Source: Neocallimastix lanati (nom. inval.) (taxonomy: Eukaryota > Neocallimastigomycota > Neocallimastigomycetes > Neocallimastigales > Neocallimastigaceae). From it: DNA of 64,000 bases. The position numbers and the translations under genes were made by a program. How positions within the stretch are numbered: position 1 is the stretch's first letter; each line of letters starts with the position of its first letter. The notes below the pieces were generated by a model. It was not told the DNA's origin and searched no databases. It saw only the letters and a list, made by a program, of their open reading frames with translations. The stretch spans positions 169,001-233,000 of the forward strand of contig JACVTC010000169.1 in assembly GCA_016946835.1 (NCBI GenBank), read 5' to 3'. Positions 12,145 to 21,763 of this stretch are shown piece by piece.

Positions 12145-12640
12145 TGATACAATATTTTTATTAAACATCAATATCAATATTTATTTTATTCTATAAGGGC
12201 AATAACAGTAGGGAATAATTGACAAAATAATATATTCATTTATTATATAGAATAATACACACAATAATAATATTCACACTTTAATATTTAGTTTATTTAT
12301 TTTATTTCTTTATTATCATTCATCAATAAAAATACATCATCAATATAAATATTTGTTAACTAGTTAAAATATAATTAAATCATACAATAAAATACAATTA
12401 ATTACAAAAATCTCTTATGTTATTAATGTAAACTAAATATAAAACTACACTAAAATATACTAATAAATATGTTTATAGGTTAAATTATTAATAAAACTAA
12501 ATTAATATTAATAAAAGAACCATTCCTTAAACTATTATTATTTACTAACTATATATATTATTACTAAATTATTATAAACCAATAAGATTTCACTAACCTA
12601 AATTTCACTAAATTATAGTATTTATGGTGGTACCGTATCA
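12145..12640. repeat. Solo LTR-like unit A1 (TGATAC family), 496 bp
   Basis: It begins TGATACAATATTTTTATTAA and ends GGTGGTACCGTATCA. It is flanked by TATC on both sides (12141-12144 and 12641-12644), a probable 4-bp target duplication. It is nearly collinear with A2 (46538) and with A3 (53657, opposite orientation). It inserted at the last bases of B1. Confidence 0.75.
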
Positions 12641-13683
12641 TATCGGTAAGAAATATAGAAATATTTTCTATATTTCTTAGTCCAAATATAAATTTTATTA
12701 ATTAAAATAAAAGAAATTAATATGAATATAAATTTTATTAATTAAAAAATTAAATACATAAGTATAATAAAATTAAATATTAAAAAAATAAAATTAATAA
12801 TAATAAAATTAATAATAATAAAATTTATAATAATAAAATTTATTATAATTTTCACATATATAATTATATTTATCATTTATTTTATTACTAAACTTTATTA
12901 AATTAATTTTAGGTAAATTATTAATATCGCCGACTCATATACAAAATTATTAAATTATGATAAATTAAAATTTAAGCCATAAATTAATAGCAAACTTTAA
13001 TAGTTAAAGTTTTAAAATTATTTCTAACAATTATCATAATAATATTAAATAATAAATAAATTAAATAATAGATTTAATATTTAATGTTTTAAAATTATTT
13101 TAATAATAATATTAGATAAATTAAATAATAAATTTCCTTGAAATATAATTCATTCTAATATTATTATAATTAAGAAATATTCAGGTTTTTCTGCTAGTCT
13201 TTTCCTGAAGATACAACAGCTGACTAGCAATCAATAGCTTAGCCAAGAAATAATTAATATTTTATATTAAACAATTATTAATTAAATAAACATATGACAA
13301 AAATAAATAAATAAATATTATAAATTAAAATTAATTAATAAATAAAAAAGTATAAAATAACAATTGATTTCTGTTTTTTCAGAAATCAAGAGTTATTATT
13401 ATTAAATAAATATTAATAAGGAAACATTAAAATAATAATAACTTAAAATTTAAATTTTCTAAAAAAAAAACTTTTTCTTAAAAAATTTTGTGTTTTTTTT
13501 TTTTTTTAAAAATATATATATTCATATACTATATCTCTGCTTTCTCTACTATAGTTTACTCCGATATAAGAATTTTTCTTTATTATATTTTTTAATAATA
13601 AACTCAAAATTTATATATAAAATTAATAAAAAAATAAAAGAATACTCTTATAAAATATATTTTTTTTATTAGAGTTTCTTACA
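12641..13683 (+). repeat. Region holding the 5' LTR of R3 (right edge 13683)
   Basis: The right edge TTTCTTACA ends at 13683 and is followed by ATAATAACTCTT (13684-13695). This is complementary to AAGAGTTATTAT at 13388-13399, which lies 37 nt after a TATAAAATA motif at 13351. The upstream part contains an 8-bp hairpin stem TGCTAGTC/GACTAGCA (13192-13199 with 13222-13229). The left LTR edge could not be fixed between A1 and about 13140. Sequence similarity to units D1-D3 and E places this LTR in the D family. Confidence 0.55.
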
Positions 13684-13750
13684 ATAATAACTCTTCTTTA
13701 GATAAAATAAATTTAATATATATAATAGTTTAGTTATTAATAATTTAATA

Positions 13751-13787
<37 letters not shown>

Positions 13788-14728
13788 AAAGTAGTGAACT
13801 GAATGAAACCAAAAAATTAATATCTGCAATCACAGAGTACATTCCAACTTTCTTTTCCCCAAACGGTATACTGACCCAAGATAAAGATTACAATTTAAAT
13901 ATAACTGAAATCATTGGACAGTGCGAGTTATTTTTCAATGATCTGTAAAGAGACTTAGTCTGATTGGGATACGTATACAAGGTTACACTGACTAAAGATT
14001 AGAATAACTAGGTTAGAAAAATTTTTACTCTGTATTTTATTTGTTATTTGGTTAGGGTTCTTTTATTATTAAAACAAGATAATTATTTTATGAATCAATA
14101 GATTATTTAATTAGAATATAATCCGAATAAATAATTCATATAAATTTTATTTGGTAACACGTAATTAATGTAAAATAAAGAAACTTTGGTTTTTTAAAAT
14201 TAAATTAATTTTATTTATTATTTATTGATATAAAAGTTTAATAATAAAAAGTTCAATATAATTTTATAAAATAGAAAGTCTTAATTATAATTTCTATAAT
14301 AAAATTTCAATTAAAGATAAATTGTCAGAGATAATTTGTCAATAATCTCTTTCAAAAATTAATTTAAAATAAAAACTAAACTATTTATATTTTTCCTAAA
14401 CTATGTTTACATGGCTTATAAAATTTTTATACTTTATTTCTATTATTAATTCCTAATCTAAATAAATTTTTATTTTAATTATTTAATAATAAATTGGATC
14501 CCTTATTTATTTTGTTTTAAGTTTTCTTTAATATTATCTAGATAATTAAAAAATTAAAATATTAATTATTTTGTAATTAATTTCCTAATCTAATAAGGGT
14601 ATATTTTATATTTGATATATGTTATTTATATTTTAATAATTAAATTATAATAAAAATAATTATAAAAAATTCTAGTTAATTTTAATTAACACCCTTAAAC
14701 TTTAAATGTAAATATCTCGACATCTAGG

Positions 14729-15499
14729 TATAAAGTTTTGGTAAAAAAATAGATTATAAATCAACACTTCAATAATAACACTAAAACACAAAATAATAGT
14801 TTTAAAGAACAAGTTTTATTAGTTTTTTAAATATTAAAATCTTTATTTATTTTAAAGTGTTATTAACAAGAAATCGTTAATAACAATTACATCGATTAAA
14901 ATACATGAAATTTGATAACTATTTATATTTTTATCTTATTACATTTATAATATATAATTCCTATTGAATTATATTATCTAGCTATTTATTTAAAAACAAT
15001 ACTAACCTAAACTAATAATAAATAATTAACTATTACTAAATAAAGAGAATTATAATTAATAACTAAAATAAATATAATCAATTCTAATTGAGTTCATTTA
15101 TTATTTATTTATTATTTAAATATTATTAGTAAATTTATTATATATTTTCTATTTAAAAATAATATAAAAGTTGTCATAATTATTTAATATAAATTTAGCA
15201 TAAAATGTCGTAAGTTTCAACATGACTAATTGCATAGTTTCATGTTGTTAATTTATCTTGTGAAAAACCTTAACTCTTATTATTTAAATTAAATTACATA
15301 AAAAGAAATGATTTTCAAATACTAGTTTCACAAGAGAAATTTTTAATTTGTTAGTATGATTGGGAAAAAATCGAAATTATGTTAAAAATATTTTCAATAA
15401 TTTTATACACGTGATTTCAAATAAATTTATTTTAAATTTACTTAAATTTATGATTAAATTTAATTAAAATTATTTAAAGATATTAATAATATCTTTACA
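14729..15499 (-). repeat. 3' LTR of R5
   Basis: A 771-bp direct repeat of 20993-21763. The plus-strand edges are TATAAAG and CTTTACA, so the element starts TGTAAAG on its own strand. The coding end lies 37 bp inside it, with the purine tract between. Confidence 0.95.
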
Positions 15500-15536
15500 A
15501 TTTCGCCCTTTAAGTCGAGCTCCTGCGAGATTAACT

Positions 15537-18500
15537 TTAGGAAGGAAGATCGATCACAAAAGGTTGATATTTATGCCTAACATAGTACTTGTTCGAATCT
15601 TCAGGTAGTTGGCAAAATTCATTGTTAATATTCGAAGATTTATTCTTCTTTTCTTTTCTATAGTATTCTTGTATTAATTGTTTATCAAAAATTTGATCTT
15701 CATCGATCCAAGTATTTTCATTAGAATCGCATCCTTTCCATTTAATCAAGTAACGATTTTTATTGTTAAAAGTTTTCATTTTAATTATTCTTTCAGGACT
15801 TCTATTAATTGTATCCGTAGTAAGATTAATATTTCTTCTACGAGTATTTCTTCTGTTTGGGAATTCATTTTCATGGTAAGGTTCGAGGAGCGAAACATGG
15901 AATACAGGGTGACAGCGCATATTATTAGGAAGTTTAAGTTCATACGCTAAATCACTAACTTTTCTAATGATTTCAAAGGGTCCTATTAGTTGATCAGATA
16001 ATTTTTTATTTTTCTTTGTTGTATTACCCTTTAAAAGATAAACTTTATTTCCTACTTTAAAATCAGGAGAATCCATTCTTTTTAAATCTGCATATTTTTT
16101 ATAAGTCTTTTTCGCTTGTTCTAAATTTTCTTTTAAAAACTTTATGTTTTCGTTAATATTCAATATTCTTTTTTCAGCTCTATGTGGATTCTCGTTTGAA
16201 GGAATCTCAGGATTAAACTTTGGATTAAATCCATAATTTGCAAAAAATGGTGATTGATTTATTGATTGTTGTAAAGTATTGTTATAAGAAAATTCTGCAA
16301 AAGGTAATAAATCAAACCAATTATTTTGTTTTTCGTTAATGAAACAACGAAGATATTGTTCCAATATCGAGTTCACCCTCTCCGTTTGACCATCAGTCTG
16401 CGGGTGATTAGCAGTAGAAAAAGAATGCTTAATATTTAAAAGAGAGCAAAGACGATTCCAAAAATCAGAGGTAAATTGAGAACCACGATCAGAAATAATA
16501 GAATCGGGGAAACCATGAAGTTTAAAAATATTAGCAATGAAAGAATCAGCAGCAATAGAAGCAGTAGGAAGACATCTAAATGGTATAAAATGAGCCATTT
16601 TAGTTAAGCGATCCACAACAACCATTATAGTGGTCATATCTTTGGATTTCGGAAGTTCAACAATAAAATCCATAGAGATAGCAGACCAGGCTCTATTTGG
16701 TGTATAAAGTGGAGAAAGTAAACCATATGGCTTATGTCTTGGGATTTTGGATTTTGAACAAATTTCACAAGATTTAATAAACATTTTAACATCTTTTTGT
16801 AATTTAGGCCACCAGAAATTACGAGAAATAAGTTCAATAGTTTTATTAATTCCAAAATGACCAGCAGAAATAGAGTCATGATGGAGTTCTAAAACTCTTA
16901 TTCTAATTTTATTGGGAACATAAATTAAATTTTCAAAAAGTAAATAACCATTTTTGTCAAGAGAAAATTTATCGATTTTACTAAAAGGGGGATCTTTTGA
17001 TTTATCATTTTTAAGAAATTCAGTTATTTTGCAATAGAATTCATCATTAGCTAGAGAATCATGAATAGAGGAGATTAAAGAATCATTCTTAAAACTACAT
17101 GAATTAATAACGCATGAAATAGGACGAACACTAGCAAATAAATGATCACTACGTCTTGATAAAATATCTGGTTTACCTGACTTTTTACCAGCTCTGTAAA
17201 TTAGTTTAAAATCAAATCTAGATAAGAATTCATACCAACGGATTTGACGTTGGGAAAGGAGTTCGGGTTTTCGAGGAAAGGTTAAATTTTTATGATCAGT
17301 ATAAATAATAAACTGATGGCGAGCTCCTTCTAAGTAATGTCTCCATCCTTCCAATGCAACTTTAATAGCAAGAAGTTCTTTGTCATAGATAGGGTAATTT
17401 CTTTGGGATTTAGTTAAGCTAGTAGAAATAAAAGCAATTGGATGCAAATGCCCATCAAATTCCTGAGAAAGAATTGCACCAACAGCAAAATTACTAGCAT
17501 CAGTTTCAACAATGAATTGTTTGTTGCTATCAGGATGTTTCAAAATAGGAGCAGTAGTAAATAATTCTTTTAAAGTATCAAACGCTTTTTGTTGTTCAGA
17601 ACTCCAATTAAAAGGAACATTTTTTCTAGTTAATTTGTGGAGAGGATTTGCAATTTTCGTAAAGTCTTTAATAAAAATTCTGTAATAATTACAAAGTCCA
17701 ATAAACGATTGAATTTCTTTAACGTTTGTTGGAACAGGCCAATCTAAAATTGCTTTAACTTTTTCTTTATCCATTTTAATTCCATCTCTTGATAAAACAT
17801 AACCAAGAAAAGTAGTTTCAGTTACATCAAATTCACACTTTTCTAATTTAACAACTAAATGATTCTCTAACAATTTTCTTAAAACTTTCTTGACATGTAC
17901 ATGATGTTCTTCTAAAGTATTAGAATAAATTAAAATGTCATCAATATAAGAGATTACAAAATCATCTAAGTAATCACTGAGAACATCATTTATAAAATGT
18001 TGGAATGTAGCAGGGGCATTCTTAAGCCCAAAAGGCATAACGAGATATTCAAAGTGCCCATATCTTGTGCGAAAGGCAGTTTTGTACTCGTCACCTTCTT
18101 TAATTCTTACTAAGTTATAGGCAGATTTTAAATCTAACTTAGTAAAATATTTAGCACCTTTAACTCTATCCAACAATTCACTAATTAAAGGAAGAGGGTA
18201 AGAGTTACGGATGGTCATTTCATTTAATTTTCTATAATCAATAACTAATCTATATGTACCATCCTTTTTTCTAACAAATAAAATAGGTGCTCCAGCGGGA
18301 GAAGAAGATTTTCTAATAAAACCCTTTTTTAAATTTTCTTCTAAATATTTCTTTAATTCTTCTCTCTCCGTCTCAGTTAAAGGATACAACGGTCCATAAA
18401 ATAAACTACAATTATCTTTTAATTTAATCTCACAATCATAATTACGATGCGGAGGTAACACATTACAATTATTTTCATTAAACACTTCTTTAAACATCAA

Positions 18501-20357
18501 ATAGATTTCAGGTACTTCGACCTTTTCATCATCTTTATTTAAATTATTATTTTCATTATTACATTTTTCAATTACATTTAATTTCTTACATTTACTTGAT
18601 TCACAAATTTTCTTTAAGATCTTTAAACTATTTTTACTAATTTTACTATCACAATTCATAACAATAATATCATCACTATCACCAAAATTATCGCTATCAC
18701 TAATGCTATCACTAAAATTATCTAACATAAAAGTATCATTAATATCACTATCGCTATCACTATTAATAAATTCAGTACAAGTTCTAATACGAGTTCGGCG
18801 GCCACGAATAGAAATTTCTTCTTCAGAATCAGATTCGGAATCGGAGTCAAAGAAAGATTTTCTTTTTCTTGAGTCTTCAATAATTTTATTTTCTTCCAAG
18901 TCGGTAGCAGATTCTTTTCCTTTGTTCTTTTTCTTGTTCTTGATCTTGTTCTTTCTTTTTCTTTTACCGTTATTACAGTGTCTAGCGCAAAATCCTGAGC
19001 CAAAGGAGATCTTCTTTGCGTCGTGGTAATTATAAGGCGAATGCTTCTCAATCCAAGGTAGACCTAAAATAATATCAACATCAGGAATTCTGAGTACATA
19101 CAATTGAATGGTTTCTAAGTGATTTTTTAAACGTAAAATGCACTTCTCCGTTTCCTTTTTAACTGTTGATATTCCGTAACCAAGACCAGTAACACGGAAT
19201 GGTTCTTCAATTTGTTGGGTTTTGATTCCAAAAGCCTTCGCAAATTCTGGGTGAATAAAGTTAAGATCTGATCCAGAATCAATCAAAACTCTTGCCTTTA
19301 CTTCTTCTGTATCGTTTGTTTTGATATAAAAATCAATAATGTTACTTTTCTTGGTCAAGAGTGAGTTTTGCTCTTCAACAATTTTTCTGACTTTCAAAAT
19401 ATCTTCTTGGCTGTTGATTCTTCTGATTCTTCTTAAGCTAGTAGATGCAATATTATCATTTCTTTCTTTCTTGTTGATCATTTTAACTGTAGCGGGCCTC
19501 TTCTTGTTCGGGCAATTAAATTTTAGATGCCCTGGTTGCTTACAATAGTAGCAAAGACCTTTTCTTCTTTCTTCTTCCTTAGAGTTAACATTCTCCTGGT
19601 ACAATTTCTTGTTGGATGGGAAATAGTTGGTATTCCTTTGACCTCTCTTGATTCGATAGAGGTCAACTTCCATGGGATCATTATTAGTGAGTTGTGTACT
19701 GGAACTAGCGTTGTTTCGGTGATTGTATTGATGAAAATAAAATTCATTAATACTGTGTCTTTTGGTTAAACTCTCAATGCTAATAACGTCAGTAAACAAA
19801 GCTCTTAAATTGTTTGGGTTCGGATTGACCACGGCAAGATGTTCTCTCATTTTATAATGTAATCCTTTGATAAACATGTATATTTTTGCAGACTCGTTGA
19901 AGTCTGAGTTTCTTGCAACTTTATTGAATTCATTAATGTAATCGTTAACGTGGCCAAACTTATGTTGACGGATTGAACAAAGTTTCCCATTAGCAATTAC
20001 AGTATTAACTTCTTCTTCACCATAACGAGCTCTAAGTTCATTAATGAAATTTTCATAGGAATTCAAAATTTCGTCATTGTTGCGTCTCAAAGACGAAGCC
20101 CAGTCTAAAGGTTCTCCAATTAAATAAGAAATTATGAATTTGACTTTTGCGATATCATTATTAATTCCATGTGGGTTGGATTCCATAGCAATTTCGGCTC
20201 TGGTTAGGAACCCGTCGAATTCCCTCTTGATACCAGAAAACAGTGGTGGATCATTTACTGTTTTCTGAGTGTTTCTTAAGAAGCCTTGATTATTTGCTTG
20301 GTTCATTTCTAAATCAAGGTTTTCGAATTTTTGAATTAAATCTTCAACTTCGTTCAA
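15537..20357 (-). CDS. R5 gag-pol polyprotein (1,606 aa)
   Basis: This one uninterrupted frame encodes all retrotransposition proteins. By approximate residue: Gag domain 35-230; CCHC zinc knuckle about 267-283 (CYYCKQPGHLKFNC), which binds RNA; aspartic protease motif LIDSGSDLN about 355; a Ser/Asp-rich acidic linker about 490-565; reverse transcriptase 650-830 with catalytic YIDD near 804; RNase H from about 950 (VETDASNFAVG); HHCC zinc finger about 1163-1205; integrase with D, D and E near 1230, 1287 and 1325; and a C-terminal chromodomain about 1522-1566 (RYLIKWKGCDSNENTWI). Chromodomains of this group direct integration to modified chromatin. The Met at 20357 gives a leader of about 635 nt after the LTR. 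Gag and Pol share a frame, as in Tf1. Confidence 0.95.
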   Translation of the reverse strand: MNEVEDLIQKFENLDLEMNQANNQGFLRNTQKTVNDPPLFSGIKREFDGFLTRAEIAMESNPHGINNDIAKVKFIISYLIGEPLDWASSLRRNNDEILNSYENFINELRARYGEEEVNTVIANGKLCSIRQHKFGHVNDYINEFNKVARNSDFNESAKIYMFIKGLHYKMREHLAVVNPNPNNLRALFTDVISIESLTKRHSINEFYFHQYNHRNNASSSTQLTNNDPMEVDLYRIKRGQRNTNYFPSNKKLYQENVNSKEEERRKGLCYYCKQPGHLKFNCPNKKRPATVKMINKKERNDNIASTSLRRIRRINSQEDILKVRKIVEEQNSLLTKKSNIIDFYIKTNDTEEVKARVLIDSGSDLNFIHPEFAKAFGIKTQQIEEPFRVTGLGYGISTVKKETEKCILRLKNHLETIQLYVLRIPDVDIILGLPWIEKHSPYNYHDAKKISFGSGFCARHCNNGKRKRKNKIKNKKKNKGKESATDLEENKIIEDSRKRKSFFDSDSESDSEEEISIRGRRTRIRTCTEFINSDSDSDINDTFMLDNFSDSISDSDNFGDSDDIIVMNCDSKISKNSLKILKKICESSKCKKLNVIEKCNNENNNLNKDDEKVEVPEIYLMFKEVFNENNCNVLPPHRNYDCEIKLKDNCSLFYGPLYPLTETEREELKKYLEENLKKGFIRKSSSPAGAPILFVRKKDGTYRLVIDYRKLNEMTIRNSYPLPLISELLDRVKGAKYFTKLDLKSAYNLVRIKEGDEYKTAFRTRYGHFEYLVMPFGLKNAPATFQHFINDVLSDYLDDFVISYIDDILIYSNTLEEHHVHVKKVLRKLLENHLVVKLEKCEFDVTETTFLGYVLSRDGIKMDKEKVKAILDWPVPTNVKEIQSFIGLCNYYRIFIKDFTKIANPLHKLTRKNVPFNWSSEQQKAFDTLKELFTTAPILKHPDSNKQFIVETDASNFAVGAILSQEFDGHLHPIAFISTSLTKSQRNYPIYDKELLAIKVALEGWRHYLEGARHQFIIYTDHKNLTFPRKPELLSQRQIRWYEFLSRFDFKLIYRAGKKSGKPDILSRRSDHLFASVRPISCVINSCSFKNDSLISSIHDSLANDEFYCKITEFLKNDKSKDPPFSKIDKFSLDKNGYLLFENLIYVPNKIRIRVLELHHDSISAGHFGINKTIELISRNFWWPKLQKDVKMFIKSCEICSKSKIPRHKPYGLLSPLYTPNRAWSAISMDFIVELPKSKDMTTIMVVVDRLTKMAHFIPFRCLPTASIAADSFIANIFKLHGFPDSIISDRGSQFTSDFWNRLCSLLNIKHSFSTANHPQTDGQTERVNSILEQYLRCFINEKQNNWFDLLPFAEFSYNNTLQQSINQSPFFANYGFNPKFNPEIPSNENPHRAEKRILNINENIKFLKENLEQAKKTYKKYADLKRMDSPDFKVGNKVYLLKGNTTKKNKKLSDQLIGPFEIIRKVSDLAYELKLPNNMRCHPVFHVSLLEPYHENEFPNRRNTRRRNINLTTDTINRSPERIIKMKTFNNKNRYLIKWKGCDSNENTWIDEDQIFDKQLIQEYYRKEKKNKSSNINNEFCQLPEDSNKYYVRHKYQPFVIDLPS

Positions 20358-20639
20358 TTTGTAACTTATTATTTACTTTTGAATATTTTAAATAATGATA
20401 TTTGAAATAGATGTTCTAATAAAAAGATATTTCTATTATAATATTGTATGTAAAGTCGAACTGGCTCTCTCCAATTGTAGTGGTGTCGTCGAGTAAACTG
20501 AATATTATAATATAGTATCTTACTGGTTAAAATTTAATTCCAAATAATATTATGGATTTCTCACGTAATCTGGTAATTTTATTCAAAAGTCTTGCACAAG
20601 TGTCCCAATATGATAAATGGTATGGTATGAGTCTGGTAA

Positions 20640-20641
<2 letters not shown>

Positions 20642-20693
<52 letters not shown>

Positions 20694-20800
20694 TGGTAGA
20701 ATTAGCCTGAATCGAGTAGAATATTTCCTTAAACTGGTAGAATAGCCTGAATCGAGTTGAATATTTCCTTAAACTGGTAGCGATATCCTAAAGCTGGTAG
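20642..20800 (-). repeat. Leader of R5: 48-bp poly(T) and about 41-bp tandem repeats
   Basis: Plus-strand T runs from 20642 to 20689. Two about 41-bp repeats starting TGGTAGAAT follow (20694-20734 and 20735-20774), with degenerate TGGTAGC units to about 20800. In the element's RNA this is a poly(A) tract inside the untranslated leader. Confidence 0.8.
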
Positions 20801-20992
20801 CAATAATCTAAAATTGTGAGTATTCCAAAGTCGGTAGTGTCAAAAGTGGGTAGCTTCTAAAAATCCTTGGTAAAAATATCTGGTAAAAATATCTTGATTC
20901 AAGCCACAAATAAGCCACAAAAGAGTCACGTGTTTTAAATATTTTTTATTGATTTATAACGTATTTTTGTTTGTTTAAAAGGTAATTGTTAT

Positions 20993-21763
20993 TATAAAGT
21001 TTTGGTAAAAAAATAGATTATAAATCAACACTTCAATAATAACACTAAAACACAAAATAATAGTTTTAAAGAACAAGTTTTATTAATTTTTTAAATATTA
21101 AAATCTTTATTTATTTTAAAGTGTTATTAACAAGAAATCGTTAATAACAATTACATCGATTAAAATACATGAAATTTGATAACTATTTATATTTTTATCT
21201 TATTACATTTATAATGTATAATTCCTATTGAATTATATTATCTAGCTATTTATTTAAAAACAATACTAACCTAAACTAATAATAAATAATTAACTATTAC
21301 TAAATAAAGAGAATTATAATTAATAACTAAAATAAATATAATCAATTCTAATTGAGTTCATTTATTATTTATTTATTATTTAAATATTATTAGTAAATTT
21401 ATTATATATTTTCTATTTAAAAATAATATAAAAGTTGTCATAATTATTTAATATAAATTTAGCATAAAATGTCGTAAGTTTCAACATGACTAATTGCATA
21501 GTTTCATGTTGTTAATTTATCTTGTGAAAAACCTTAACTCTTATTATTTAAATTAAATTACATAAAAAGAAATGATTTTCAAATACTAGTTTCACAAGAG
21601 AAATTTTTAATTTGTTAGTATGATTGGGAAAAAATCGAAATTATGTTAAAAATATTTTCAATAATTTTATACACGTGATTTCAAATAAATTTATTTTAAT
21701 TTTACTTAAATTTATGATTAAATTTAATTAAAATTATTTAAAGATATTAATAATATCTTTACA
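20993..21763 (-). repeat. 5' LTR of R5 with promoter and primer-site layout
   Basis: On the minus strand a TATAAATA motif (21191-21184) is followed 37 nt later by GTAATTGTTAT (21154-21144). That 11-mer is the exact complement of the first 11 bases inside the LTR on the minus strand (20992-20982, ATAACAATTAC), and the match extends 2 nt into the LTR end. The 5' end of the transcript could therefore prime its own reverse transcription, as in Tf1. Confidence 0.85.

Larger units (their letters stand above)
14729..21763 (-). mobile_element. R5: whole-looking chromodomain Ty3/gypsy element, 7,035 bp
   Basis: Two 771-bp direct LTRs (14729-15499 and 20993-21763) bracket a single gag-pol ORF on the minus strand. 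The 5-bp target duplication CTAGG flanks it at 14724-14728 and 21764-21768. The LTRs differ at about three positions by eye, so the insertion is young. A purine-rich tract beside the 3' LTR (minus AAAGGGCGAAA) and a primer-site motif beside the 5' LTR are present. No break is seen in the coding region. The single ORF, C-terminal chromodomain and self-complementary primer site match the Tf1/sushi chromovirus group. Confidence 0.95.

Noticed and set aside
18703-19051. Frames overlapping the acidic linker of R5 on both strands
   Set aside because: They exist because the Ser/Asp-rich repeat is open in several frames. The long gag-pol frame explains the sequence.
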